Positions 1-12,997 of a DNA stretch of 64,000 bases are shown in pieces. Origin of the DNA: Cylicocyclus nassatus (Eukaryota; Nematoda; Chromadorea; Rhabditida; Strongylidae). Every line of letters begins with the position of its first letter. Positions within the stretch are counted from its first letter, which is position 1. The position numbers and the translations under genes were made by a program. The DNA lies in contig CATQJL010000316.1 of the NCBI GenBank assembly GCA_958299035.1, positions 36,521,441-36,585,440 on the forward strand. The letters are read 5' to 3'. The notes below the pieces were generated by a model. The model searched no databases. It worked only from the letters and a program-made list of their open reading frames with translations, and had not been told where the DNA came from.

Positions 1-1152
1 ATTTACTGGATCCGTATCAGGCAAAAAGTACTTGCAAAACTTGACTATCTACAAATCCGTGCTAAAAAAGTTATGAAAATCGCGCCGTTGAGCATGGGAC
101 GAGTTTACAAAACTATTTTATCAAAGAGTGTCGAGAAGAAAAAAGATTACCAATATTTCATGACGAGCCCGATTTTCATTATAGAATTGAAAAATCGTGA
201 ACGCAAACAATGGATGCTTCAATATTGCAAAGTCTGTAAAATCAATGCCTTTGAAGGGATTTTAATGAGTTATAAGTTACAAGAATTCCAAAGAAAACTG
301 CTATACTAAAGTTTTCGACTGCACAAGGGAAGAGTGAAAGGTAATGTAATTATTCTAGGCGGTACCAGGCTTGACTATTGTTGGTTACATTTTTGATGAA
401 CTTTCTTTCAAGTTATTTTTCTACTGTCGCTATTTCATATTCATTCCAGCCTGCAAAGAAATCTTGGAGATCTTACCACTATGCCTTGAATATCCCTATA
501 GTACTTCCCTGAGCGTTTCCATAGTGATAAAGTACATTTTTGTTGCAGATAATGTCAGCTGTTCATTATTTCACATAAGCATTATAGCTGTAATCATAGT
601 GCCTTGGTTGAGAAAAAAATGATGTTTGAGAGAATTATATTCGCTTATAATTCGCTATATATCTCAGTTTGATGTTAAAGTTTTCATCGGCGGAAAAAGA
701 CACTTTTTCAAGATTAAGAATTAAACAATTAGGGTTATTTTTCTTCGAAAAGCTAGATTCGCAAGAGTATATCGAACTTTGAGTAGATAAATTGCTTTAT
801 AATTCTATGATATGATAAAAAAAATGATGATTAGAAATAAGAATGTTTGCTTTGTCAAACCCAAGAATGAGCGCTCTCAACTCCCATATGGGACATAATA
901 TTTTTCTATGTTGTTATGCGATTTTTTGAAGATAAGATGAGAAGCTTCCAAAGTGATGAAAGTCGATCACCAAAAAACGCAAATAAGCTAGAGGCGAGCA
1001 CCGAGAATCGCACAGAATGAGCTCTATTTAGAAGAATAATCATTCAGAATAGCAATAGCGATAACCTCTAGCCACGTCGCTAATTATCATTTATGGTTTT
1101 TGATCGTAGTAGTTTCAAGTGTTATATCCTTTTCCCTATTTCCGTCCTTCTA
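1..1152. other. Intergenic, no gene recognised
   Basis: AT-rich sequence with only short ORFs lacking any recognisable domain. The stretch around 540-720 resembles 3580-3770 (shared TTCGCTTATAATT-type text and a similar order of short words), suggesting a diverged duplication on either side of the two foldback elements. Confidence 0.5.
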
Positions 1153-2100
1153 TTAGGTTGTCCGGAAATTAATGCCCGTTTTGAATTTCAACCGCAATAA
1201 GTCATACACTCTTCATTTCTAGATATATTGCAAAGTACCATTCGATAGAGCAAAGCAAGCTCTACAAGATGGCCATCTTGCTTTTGCAATAGCTCTCATC
1301 CATCTCGAGTTTCGAGCCAAAAACTAAAAAGACTCAGCAGCCCGAAAAATCGAAAAAAATCGTAACTCAGTTCATAAAAAACCTACAAAAATTCAAACTT
1401 GTTCACGCAAACACTATCCACATAAGACATCAATATACGCCGTTGCCGTATTTTTTTCTCTGTTAGAAACCAAGAAAACGGAAATTTTCATGCATTTGCC
1501 AAAGTGATGCTGTGCCGTCCCCACATAGGTAATTGTATACCACAAGCCTGTGGAAGTACAGACTTAAATTTTCAGCTCTCTACAAGCTTTAGTTCTCGAA
1601 AAATTTGAATAGCTTGGACCACCTAACTAGGGAAAGCTATATTCGGTAATTCTCGAGAACTAAAGCTTGTACAGAGCTGGAAATTTGAGTCTGTACTTCT
1701 ACAGGCTTGTGGTATACAACTACCTATGTGGGGACGGCACAGCATCACTTTGGCAAATGCATGAAAATTTCCGTTTTCTTGGTTTCTAACAGAGAAAAAA
1801 ATACGGCAACGGCGTATATTGATGTTTTATATGGATAGTGTTTGTGTGAACAAGTTAGAATTTTTGTAGGTTTTTTTATGAACTGAGTTACGATTTTTTT
1901 CGCTTTTTCGGATTGCTGAGTCTTTTTAGTTTTCGGCTCGAAACTCGAGATGGTCTAGAGCTGTTGCAAAAGCAAGATAGCCATCTTATAGAGCTTGCTT
2001 TGCTCTATCGAATGGTACTTTGCAACCTATTTAGTGGTGAGAAGTGTATGACTTAGTGCGGTTGAAATTTAAAACGGGCATTAATTTCCGGACAACCTAA
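1153..2100. mobile_element. Foldback (palindromic) mariner-like non-autonomous element, copy 1
   Basis: The two halves are reverse complements of each other for roughly 470 bp, meeting near 1620. The ends are TTAGGTTGTCCGGAAATTAA on the left and its complement on the right, and each end abuts a TA (1151-1152 and 2101-2102), the duplication expected of Tc1/mariner insertion. No transposase ORF is present; ORFs inside are shadows of the repeat. TTAGGTTG-type ends are known from mariner elements, so the family assignment is inference from ends plus the TA target. Confidence 0.75.
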
Positions 2101-2102
2101 TA

Positions 2103-2938
2103 TTAGGATGGCTATCTTGCTTTAGCAACAGCTCTGATCCACCACGAGTTTCGAGCCAAAAACTAAAAAGATTCAACTGCCCGAAAAATTGAGAAAAATC
2201 GTAACTCAGTTCATAAAAATCCTACAAAAATTCTAACTTGCTCACGTAAACACAATCCACATAAGGCATCTATATACGGGTTGTCGTATTTCTTCTTCTG
2301 CTAGAAATCAAGAAAACGGAGATTTTCGTGCATTTGCCAAAGTGATGCTGTGCCGTCCCCACATAGGTAGTTGTATACCACAAGCCCGTAGAAGTACAAA
2401 CTTAAATTTCCAGCTCTCTAAAAGCTTTAGTTCTCGAGAAATATCGAATACAGTTTTCCCTAGTCATGTGATCCAAGCTAAAATTCAAATTTCTCGAGAG
2501 CTAAAGCTTGTAGAGAGCTGGAAATTTATGTTTGTATTTGTACAGGTTTGTAGTATACAACTACTTATGTGGGAACGGCACAGCACCACTTTGGCAAATG
2601 CACGAAAATTTCCGTTTTCTTGATTTCTAACAGAGAAAAAATCACGGCAACGGCGTATATAGATGCCTTATGTGGACTGTGTTTACGTAAGCAAGTTAGA
2701 ATTTTTGTAGGATTTTTATGAACTGAGTTACGATTTTTCTCAATTTTTCGGGCAGTTGAATCTTTTTAGTTTTTGGCTCGAAACTCGTGGTGGATCAGAA
2801 CTGTTGCTAAAGCAAGATCGCCACTGTAGAGCTTGCTTTGCCCTATCGAATGGTACCTTGCAACCTACTTAAAAATGAAAAGTATATGACTTATTGCGGT
2901 TGGAATTCAAAACCTGCATTAATTTCCGGACAACCTAA
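2103..2938. mobile_element. Foldback mariner-like element, copy 2 (left arm shortened)
   Basis: Second copy of the same family, head to tail with copy 1 and sharing its TA at 2101-2102. It begins TTAGG and then jumps to the sequence that lies about 115 bp inside copy 1, so the outer part of the left arm is deleted. The right arm is full length and ends in CCGGACAACCTAA followed by TA at 2939-2940. The copies differ by many point changes, so they are not a recent duplication. Confidence 0.7.
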
Positions 2939-2940
2939 TA

Positions 2941-5900
2941 CCACGAATTTTTCATTTTCATTGTAGGAGGCTGCTATAAATGAGTGAAATATAGAATAGT
3001 AGCTTATGAAATTGAGCGTTACTGGAAACCAATAGATTCAATAATGAATGTCATACAATCAGTTCCTTCGACGCTGTTTTTTTTTTTTGAAGGTGTGTTG
3101 AGCAAAAATTTGAATATGAAGATAGTTAAATTTTTTGAGTACACTTCTTCGTGCGGTCATAATGCGTTGTCATACAATCCTTATCAGAATGAATTGCGGA
3201 TCTACCAAAAAGAGACAGAACAAAAATACTGAGAGCAAATATTGCTGTTTTGGAAAATAGTTTCTTTCAAAATGCAATGTAATGTCTACATTGCTTCTTT
3301 TTGTCACGCGGGTATAAAATGAAGATAGACTATCGTTGCAGTCCTGCGAACCTTCGAATAGCTCTATTCAAAGTCTTGATAAATACTTATTTCAGCTACA
3401 AGAAACGAAACAACGGCTGCTACCTCTAGCCCTGACTCTAAAGCTGCAAACTTTGCTATGCAGAAACAATTTCTTGCATTTGTAACTTGAAATCGCAAAA
3501 TAGAAAAGAAAAGCTGGAAAATTGTAAACTTTCAAAATCTATCCTTCAGCTCATTTTAGCGTGATCTAGATGATGAAATCGTTGCAGACAATTCTAGCTG
3601 CTCAGTATTTATATCAGTATGAAAGCTGAGTTATCAAACCGGATGAGATGATGTTCGAATGAGGTATATTCGCTTATAATTTGCTCTCTATTTCAATGTT
3701 GAAGCTCTTTAATGGCGTAAGAAAAAGATCCTTTCTTCAAGATTTTGAGCTTCACATTTCTGCGTAATACTTTTCGAAGATTAGCTGTTTACCACGCAGA
3801 AGATTTCGAGCTTGGAGTACGGAATAAGACAATGATTATAATTATGCTAGTAATCAAGATTAGGGATTTTACATATACAAAGTGATTCACTAATTTGCAT
3901 CACATCAAAGTGGGTATCCAGTTGTTTATCGTTAGCTATTTTACTCTGTAGCTACTTGAATATCTGCCTATAACTGATGATCCATTGAATTATCTCTTCC
4001 CTGGATGTGAACTGCAGTAAAAACAGTACTAAAATGAGATATTTCTGATGAGAAGATCAAGCAGTCACTATTGAACCCCACCGAGCAGTAGCGAAGTCCT
4101 TTACAAGGACATGAATGTGGGCAAAACGCCATTATGTACACAAATGCTCCGAAAGAGCACAGCGTATGGGCCAAAGACTGAGCCAAATGAATGTTGAAAT
4201 AGACTGAGTCATACAACGAGAAAGGGTGAGTATATACGAAGGAATAGTGGCGATTTTCATACAAAAATATTATTAGCGTACAACAGCGACATTTCGGAGC
4301 TCGAAAACTCTATAGACACAGATGTTCGGCCTGAAAAACAGCCGTAGTGGAATTTGCAGATTGTAGAAAGTGCACTTGTTACTGCAAAACACGGAGCAGA
4401 GCACCAGTAGCGGGAAGGGGCGGGGGGGGGGGGACCGCGGCGTGTACGGGGTGGCGCCGCCGCCGACTGACTCTCCGTCGACGCGGTCACTCCCTTCCAC
4501 CCGACCCCCGCCGACCCTCTCGGCGAGGGAAATTTGAAGGGTCGATCTGTCACTCGGCGTTCATTCGGAGAGCTGGGATAGAAGGGAAGGACGAGGGAAG
4601 GGGGAGGGGCTGGAACTGAAAATGCAATCGATAGCGTGTGGTAGTAAACGTGACCAGTTGGAATTGGATTGCATCGCTAAGCTCGCGTAATTACGCTAAA
4701 CCACGCGATGGCTCTAAAGCATAAAGACAGAAGGATGCCCAACTCAAATGCAAGTCTGTCTAAAATATTTTACCAGACGAAGTCGTTCGAGCTCCACAAA
4801 ATAACTTTATAAATTCATAAATCTCCTGTAAGGCATAGAAATAGTCCTCAATACTCGCAATGGTAGCTTAAAACGTTTTTCTTTGCCACAGATAATGAAA
4901 AGCCTAATATGACCACAAAATCGAAATGTGCAGGTTTTTTTCTGATTTTAATCTCGCATTCAAAAATTGAGCTGGTTCAGAACTCGAAAGATTGCTACGT
5001 TGGGCAACATATTTTACTTCCTTTTCGAAATTTGTGCCCTGCAAATTGATGAAATCTGCCCAAAAATTTTTTCTCCATCTCTCAAAAATATCTGGCCCGA
5101 TAGCAATAACCATCCTATTGTTTCTGACAGGAAACTACGCAACATTCATATTTACAGCAGTTTTGGAAATATTGTATAAAGCAGAGGTTATTCGATCATT
5201 GGATATGGTTGGCAGAGTTTTGATCAAGAGAAAAATCTTTAAGAAAAGCTTCCGAAGCGCTTTGTATTGAGAGATAACTTTTTATTCAAACTCAGCCGAT
5301 TTCGTGAGCGATTTACGCAAATAAATTTTTTTTCATGGAGACCCACTCACTTTTATTTTATAAATTGGTATTTGACCCCATAAAGAACCAGAATTAGGAA
5401 ATTTTTCTTGAGATACACTTTACTAACAATGTATGCAAAAAGCTTTTTGATACAAACCATGTTCATTATCAAGTTCGGATGTAGCTATTTGAAATGTTAA
5501 AAATGGTAGTTTAGTTTTTTCAAAGTTTATGTTTCCCAGATTTTTTTCGACCTTGATTTTTTCTGCAACTTATTTCTTATCTCCCAACGTCTTTTTGTCC
5601 TAGCTACGTAAAGATAACAAACAGAACCAGACTGTTGAACATAAAAGAACATAACTGTTCGGGAAGATCAGAGATCGGAGGTAATCATAAATTCTGCAGA
5701 AAAGGTTTCTTTACCAGCGCATATCTTCGCGCTTATGATTTTTTCACCAGTGCATAACTTTTTTGAATTGTGTAAAAAGAAACCATACAGGGCGGGATTT
5801 GACACATTACGAAGATTTATGACAACGTGGTAAAATCGTATACGTGACAACAAATTTAGATAAGTGCCTAGTAGGGCGCGCTGTAATCCGGATATTCATG

Positions 5901-5998
5901 CCGCCATAAATTCGCAAGCAACCTTGGATTTATTGGTCGAGCGCTCTGCAAACCGCCATGATATGATTACGCTAAATGTGGTGGTCACTGTTTGTTTG
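2941..5998. other. Intergenic, no gene recognised
   Basis: Mostly AT-rich. A short GC-rich island at about 4405-4535 (poly-G run, several CG-rich words) stands out against the background. ORFs of up to 98 codons overlap on both strands there but are a by-product of high GC; none has a recognisable domain. Confidence 0.45.
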
Positions 5999-6240
5999 CA
6001 GGGCTCGCCACGATGTGGCTAGTTGAAATGCAAAAAACGAAGTCCCTCTTGACTTTTGAGATTCTTTACGAAGTCACCTTTGACCCTAGATCATAATCCC
6101 TAAGAAATCTCCAAAAAACGAAACGACTAAAAAAACGTCGCTAATTTTGTGTCTTTTTGGTCGCAAAAACGAAATCCCCTTTGCTTTTTGTCCCAAAAAC
6201 GATATCCAGCTTGCTCATAAGCCACCTGTGCCGAGCCCTG
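5999..6240. mobile_element. hAT-type MITE, 242 bp, with 8-bp target duplication
   Basis: The ends are imperfect inverted repeats, CAGGGCTCGCCACGATGTGG on the left and the complement of CAGGGCTCGGCACAGGTGGC on the right. The octamer TTTGTTTG lies directly outside both ends (5991-5998 and 6241-6248). An 8-bp target duplication with CAGGG-type ends is the signature of hAT transposons. The interior carries loosely repeated AAAAACGA words and no ORF, so it is non-autonomous. Confidence 0.82.
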
Positions 6241-6248
6241 TTTGTTTG

Positions 6249-9200
6249 CAGTAAAGTTTGAAAAAAAGCACTAGCTAAAATGCGTGTACGTTTATGTACA
6301 CTAAGTCTTTTCTAAAAATTTTTGCAGTCTCTGCTAAAAAAAAATCCACTTTGCAAAGGCATACTAGGCTTTCGCAAATGAAGGCCGGAGTACTATATAA
6401 AGAAGTTTCAATTTCAACAAAAAGCTTTGGTTTCAACATTTTTATCTTTTCAAAACATCGACAACCGTTTGACAATTTGCAAACTTGAATAGGCCTTCAC
6501 GATCAGTCGTTTGGTTGACAGCCTCTATCACAAGAAACAGCCCTACGAAAGTCAAAAATCCCAAATATTAAATTTTGCTTTGTCAAATCCCTTCATTTCT
6601 CTACTTCCTTGGTCCGGATTTTTCTGAGAACGAAGAAGCTTCCAAATAAGATTGATAACCTAACGAAGGCGCCATAACTTGGTTCATTTTACGGACTATA
6701 TTGATTTTTAACGCTTGCTTAGTTGGTATAATGAAGAAGGTAATTTTTTCGAATTAATGTTGGAAGAATGTTGATAATACCGTTTGGCGCCTGTACGCAG
6801 ATATTCAAATTCAAATTGTCGTTTAGAGAAAAAAGCAAGTCAAAAGATCTGAGACACAACTATGACCATCATAATATCTCTGCACTAAAGAAGTAAGCGA
6901 AGGTCTAATTTATATCCTTAGAGAACCCGAAATAGTAGTGAAGAAGACAGGGTCTAAGGAATTATGACTAAACATGACTGTTTGATTTTTGCTCTGGTGT
7001 GGGAGAACCAGAAACTTAAAATCAAATTTTTCATAGAAAAATAAATCTATGTAATCAATTCCTCTCATAAATTTACTGAATTAAACCTCTTCAATTCAGA
7101 GGCAGCGAGAAACAGATGAGTAAAAAATTGCAGAGCTAAAACTAGGTCGGTTTTTTCAGTTGCTTAGTAACACAAAGATCGTGTTCCTAAAGTACAAAAT
7201 GATGGCCTCATTTTGTAAACTTCGAAAGTGTCAAAAAAAGGCTAAGAAGAGAAAAAATGCATGCGATAGCGATCTGACGAACGTCTAGTCGGTCACATAA
7301 GCCGCCAAGGGGTGGATCGCCGACACTGCAGTATTGGTCGAGGTCGGCCAGATGGCGACCTCGGATAAACTCAATTACTACGAGATCAATCTTCGCTCAC
7401 CAACAACGGAAACGATAGTGTTCTATGTAATACAATTTTATGAGCTGAGAGATGGGAATTACTTCTTATTCTTGGAATCCACGCGATATTGCCTATAGCC
7501 AGTCACAATTTTGGGGCGCAAAGTTATATTGTCCTACATTCTCACTCCAATTTCAATCTTATTTCAACTTTTTTGTCTCGAACTAGCCTCTACTGCTGCC
7601 CTGAATTCATCGCCGTTGTCGAGAATAATTGGCACTATATCTTCAGGTACTAACGACTTCAGACTAAAAACAAAAAGAAACAAAACTTTATGATATGCAT
7701 TTGTGTTCTACAGACGACAAAAATGATATATGTCAAGGGTGTTAGGGAAAGACAATAAGGGGTGTTACTCTTGGTTCCTGATATTAAGTGGGAACATAAG
7801 TCTTGCACCAAAAATTCCAGAAATTAATTTGAAAATGCTCAGGGCAACGTTCTGAGTGTGTCCCATTTTTTATTGTAAAAAAATTCATATGCAGTCTTTT
7901 ATCGTATACATTAAAAATCTTATTTCAAACAATATTGAAACTCGAAAATAAAAACTTAAAACTCAAGAACTTCAGTAGAAACGTCATACCAGCACAAACT
8001 TTTTTACTTAGAAAGGTAGGTTATAAAACCCGAATAAAAGGCAAAATTTGAAATTTCTGGGCTTTTCAGCATTTTTGGAGTCAAAAGTTGGAAAAAAGCA
8101 ATCCAAGTGTTTGCCTACAGGGTTGTCGCTGCCTTGTGAACTATTGAAAAGAGTAAGGTGAAAAGGTTTTCTCTTTCCAAACTATATTAATTCGAAAAAG
8201 GTTCATTGAACCTGGAAGAGAGTGCGGAATTTCAAAAAAATCTGGGGAAGGGCTTATGTTCCAACCTAATAGAAACCATACACAAGTAACAACGCTATGC
8301 AAGATTCGTGATTTATTAAGGAGTGTAGGAGAATTTTGTTTGTATGATCATTATGAGAGATGTAGTGGGTAGTGTAGCTTTAGTTCTTCAAAGAGTAACA
8401 TAAAAAATAGCTTGAGTAGTTGTACACCATGGCTAGCTAATTACTAACGGTGTAGCAAAGTCGATTTTGTCCGTTAAAAGTACATAGAGACGTTGGCTCA
8501 AATTTTTTATGGGTCGGGGAATGAAGAAGGATGCACTTTCAAGAGTCTAAATGCGCAAAAAATCATTTCCTACTGTTAGACCTTCTGCTTACAAAAGAAG
8601 CCCTTACTGAATGATCATAAGCTAAATACGAACACTCGATGCTTGTCTAACAGCTCCTTAAATGACTTCTAATCAAGGTCTTTTTATTTAACTATTTATT
8701 CACGTAATTATTTGCTTTTTCATATGGTATGGTAGAAGAGGAAAATGTGCGAAAAAATTGGAATTGACACGAACAGAAAAAGTTACATTCAGCTGTGTTG
8801 GTGTTAATATTTTACATTCGATTTTTTAAATAACTCAAGACCTTGATGTTTTGAGTGTTTAATGGAAAATCTCTACAAAAAGAATGCAGAAGAACAGTTG
8901 AGGTGTCCTCCTTTTGCGAAGATTTACTCGATCAGACAGGATCACACGTTTGTTCTAAATGGAGTGCAAAAGTGACGACTTTCCTCCAGATATGTAGCTA
9001 TATTCTTTAAGAATTGAGCCCCATAGGTCCTCAAAAATCCTCCAGACGTGTCACATCATTTCTAGCAACGATTGGGAGTGCGATGAGTTATAATTAACAA
9101 GGAATGTGCGTCCCCGAAAAACCCAAATTTGCTGTGGGAATTAAAAAACGCAACTGCGGGAATGACTGACTCTATTTTGGGAAAAGATATATAGCTGCGG

Positions 9201-9990
9201 TTCGAATAAGTCCGGTTAAAATAAGAAATGAAGGACATAGAATATGTAAATGCTAATTTAACTCAGGCATTCAGTTTTATGGGATGAAACGCTTAACAAA
9301 CCTTATTATCACTGAGAAACTGAGTTTAGGGAATGTATGAAGATATAAACCCCAATGCTTTATAGCGATATTAATTTTCTTGTGGAACACTTTTTCAGCA
9401 CGCGGCACTTTTCTGTGACTTTTTTCTCTACTGGTAATCCAAAGAAAGCGATGTGCAATTGCAGTGTTTTCAGCTCTATAAAAGTTCCGTTCTCTGCAAG
9501 AATTGCTGATATAATGGTATGGTAAATTCTCTCCAAGGACAACACATTACTTTTTACAGTGTCGTACTTTCGACCTGATCCCACAAGAAATTCCCAACTG
9601 AATGAGGCCAAGATTTATGTGATTGCTTTGAGAGGCTATGCATGTGCCGCGGGATAGATGTCCGGCGGATATGAGGGTCAGTGAAGAGGCAACATCTGGC
9701 ACTTTGGTCGCTATTGTGCCCTTCAGTTAGCGGCTAGTAGGCATCAGATATGTAATGAGATAATCCCGATAGGGATGAGTGTTATAGTGGCATTGGTGAT
9801 TCAGCGCCCTCATATGGAGAAGCGTATGTGTTGAAAAATTACGAATTAAAATGGTCAATATTGGCTAAAAAGGATCGTTTGAGAGTCCTTGCTCGGAAGT
9901 TTCGATATCTGCTCTCCACCATCACTGTAATGTGAATACTAAAGACATAGAAAAATACTTTGTAATGGAAACTTTTGATGAGACTTCACA
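6249..9990. other. Intergenic, no gene recognised
   Basis: AT-rich with scattered ORFs under 85 codons on both strands, none with a recognisable product or convincing exon structure. A slightly GC-richer patch at about 7260-7400 has no assignable function. Confidence 0.45.
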
Positions 9991-10452
9991 GGCACCGTCC
10001 ACCCAGCCTGAAAGTATAGAAATTCTGATGCTGTCTGATACAAGGGCTCCTAACTAAGCAATCGCCCAAGTCCCACTCCAAAAAGTTGGATTCCAAAGCG
10101 AGAAAACCGCTCCGGAAGGTAAAAGAAGGAACGCTGACTCCGCCCATCAACGTGGGTGGTCTGAAGAATACAAGCCCAAAATTAGGCTTCAGGCTAGACA
10201 TATTGTCGCAGATTTAATGAGCATAACGGAAGTCCTACCCATGAAAATACTGGAAATATTGAAGCCGAAGTTTAGAGTTGTCATCTTTAGTTAATAAGAG
10301 TGATGGGTGGAGCCAGCGTAGCCGCTTACACATTCTAAAGCGGTTTTCTCGCTTTGGAATCCATCTTTTGCAGGGGGACTTGGGTGATTATTAGTGGTCC
10401 CGCTAACGAACAGTGTCAAATTTCACCAGCCTTATCTTGGTGGACAGTGCCT
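9991..10452. mobile_element. Foldback element with AGGCACNGTCCACC-like ends
   Basis: The left arm (about 9991-10170) and right arm (about 10290-10452) are imperfect reverse complements. Shared words include CCCAAGTCCC and GGATTCCAAAGCGAGAAAAC, and both ends carry GGCAC-GTCCACC. The centre is about 120 bp. A related but diverged copy lies at about 46890-47260 inside an intron of the ACF1-like gene. The target duplication is not clear, so the superfamily is left open. Confidence 0.6.
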
Positions 10453-12983
10453 TCAAGCACCCAAATAATCAACCATTTGCATAAAATATGGAGTCATAAA
10501 CTCCATCCTATATATGCATCTTTTTCTGCATCTTCTTCGTAATGTCAGAAATTTGGCTCTTGTTAGAAGTTACCTCCTATCACTACGATAGCAAAATTAC
10601 GTGGCAAACAATGCTGCTAGCAAACTTGACGGTCAGTACAGTGTTCTGACGGTGATAACAGTACTTGTGCGGGAATAATGTCCCCGATGCGAGAAGTCAA
10701 TGGATATTTTGCGATTTTTTACGTACACCTTTTGCCGAAATTGATGCACGGCAATTTTTTCCGCTCAAATGTTGTCGGATCCCAAAAATAGTGGATGTTT
10801 TAAACGTCAGTTACAAAATTACGGACAAAATTCCTGCGTACTTGTATTAAAAATCGGTTCTATCACAAGAAAATGAATTGAAAAAAGAGCTGAAGGTGGC
10901 AAACCCCGCATCCATCGAAATGCTCCGCCCAGATGCACAATTAACTGTTCTTTTACGAAAAAAAATCAGACATTGGTAATTATCATACTTTTATACGTCA
11001 ATAACTATCTTTGTTGTAGCTTCCCTCAACATTTTAGAGAAAATCTAATTACTCAGTGAACAGTAAAACTAGAGATATACTGGAGCTCAATCCAGGTGCC
11101 GAACTGTTGATGTCCTGCAGGAAATTTTTTCATTTTTTTCGTAAACGATACCTCTAATTTAAAAATTTCCGAGTAAACTATACATAAAAATCCTGAAAGT
11201 AAAATTTGATATATATCATCTTTGAAAAATCGATATGTACTCAAGAAGTCTTCGCACAGTGTCGTTATCATAGCGCGGAACTCGACGGAGTAAATGAAAG
11301 AGATCTATGACCTTTACTCGCAATGTCCTCCACAACGCTCTCGCTCTCTACGCACCGCGCGTACTCAGACACCTGCATCAGCACTTTTTTCGCTTCATCA
11401 TCACGTTTTTATGCATTTTTTATGGACTACCTAACACAGGAAAAAAGCAAGCATTTTGCAGAAGCAAGTATCGTGTTGAGAGACCGTTTTTTATTTGCAC
11501 ATCAGATGTTTCGTGTCAAGGCTCTCGAAGGTTTTTCCCAAAAACTTCACTTAGACTTCTTCCCCATGTTTTTTTTGCACGGTCTGCTACTTTCTACTTT
11601 CATGTCTATGCTTTGACTTCAGCTCTTATGGCTTTTTAGAAACCAGTTATTTTCTTGTCTCTTCCAACTTGGTTCATATAATTGCTAACGATAATCAATC
11701 TTAATAAGTATTGTGTTTTCAAGTATTCCATAGAAACCAAAAAAAAATGCAAATGTCTTGAACTTATGTCAACTCCATTTTTGTAACAACCAAGCATTAC
11801 TCTATTTTGATGGCTTTTTTATTCTTCCTCTTCTATCATCATGACTCAGGCAAATTATTTATTCTCTGCAACTAATGAATCAAAACTGTAGAGCACCTTG
11901 AAAACTTCATATTTATTATGAAGTGAGCATTTTGAATAGCAGAGACGGAAATCTGTAAGATGAAGAGAAAATCTTGTGCAAATCGCAAAACGGAGCACTT
12001 TATTATAGGACTCTTTTTCTTTGATACTTTCTTCTCTTTCGCTGGAGCTTTATTGCCATACCAATTGTAATTTTGACTATTTTTACATAGATCCAACTTT
12101 TATGACTCTTTTTTATTTTTAACTTGTATTGTAGAAATCATAACATTTTCGATAAAAGCCTAGAGAGACGCTAATGTTGGTTGGATTCAATCGCTCTTGT
12201 GCAGCACATAATTGAAATCGCATGACCAAATAAGCTGACTAATTCCTCATTAAATCCCTCCAATGGAAACCCACTTAATGATGTTCTATCGACGGTTTGC
12301 TATCAACTTGAGAAGAGTCTTGCACTGTGATTTTCGAAACCTCGTAATCGCCTCTACTTCGAACAAAATCTCTTTTCGCTATGAATCAGAAATTCATTTT
12401 TGGCATCTATATCGACAGATGCCAATAAAAAACAATAACTCAGTTAAAGTTCTATTTTAGGTCACAAAAACTGCAAAAAGTACAAAGATCGCATTTTAGT
12501 GCTATTTATTGTACAAAACAGTTCACGGTATTCGACATCTTGAGAAAGAAATTCTAGACTTTTTTGGAAAATTTGTTGGACAGCTTGATATATTGAGAAG
12601 TTTTAAAAATCGATTATGTTACCCGAATGCTTCTTTTTTCTTCTTGAAACTTCAAATGAGCAAAAAAGAAAAGTTGAAAAATAAGGAGAAACAGATCAGA
12701 TCGGGTCTATTGTTAATTCAACAATTCGAGTTGATTTCGATCTTTGAAGTTTTTTTGTTTCTGTTTTTCTCTTCGGTTTCTTGAATTGATATTTTTGATT
12801 CTATTGACCCTGCTTCTTATGAATTGAGTTCAAATGGCATGTTTCTAACTGGAAAATATGCATTTCTTTCCATAAAAGTATTTATTGTCATCGATCAAAT
12901 GTGTTACTATAGTGCTCATAAATTTGTGTATACTTTTCTCAAGAATTTTCGAACAGCAACCGCCTTCACTGAATCTTACTGCA
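10453..12983. other. Intergenic upstream of the SCOT gene
   Basis: AT-rich. The longest plus-strand ORF (110 codons, 11307-11639) shows no domain, overlaps a second ORF in another frame and has no supporting splice context. Promoter elements of the SCOT gene should lie in the 3' part, but I see no distinctive motif. Confidence 0.4.
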
Positions 12984-12997
12984 GGTAAAAATACAGA
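12984..12997 (+). promoter_or_regulatory. Probable spliced-leader acceptor upstream of the SCOT start codon
   Basis: Two AG acceptor-like sites (TTACTGCAG ending at 12984 and AAATACAG ending at 12996) lie directly upstream of the ATG at 12998. In nematodes such sites usually receive a spliced leader, giving a very short 5' UTR. Which one is used cannot be decided from sequence. Confidence 0.45.

Noticed and set aside
4257..4619. Overlapping 75-98 codon ORFs on both strands
   Set aside because: Produced by the GC-rich island; low-complexity proline/arginine-rich translations.
11307..11639. 110-codon ORF upstream of SCOT
   Set aside because: Competes with another ORF in a different frame over the same bases; composition is not protein-like and no exon signals surround it.
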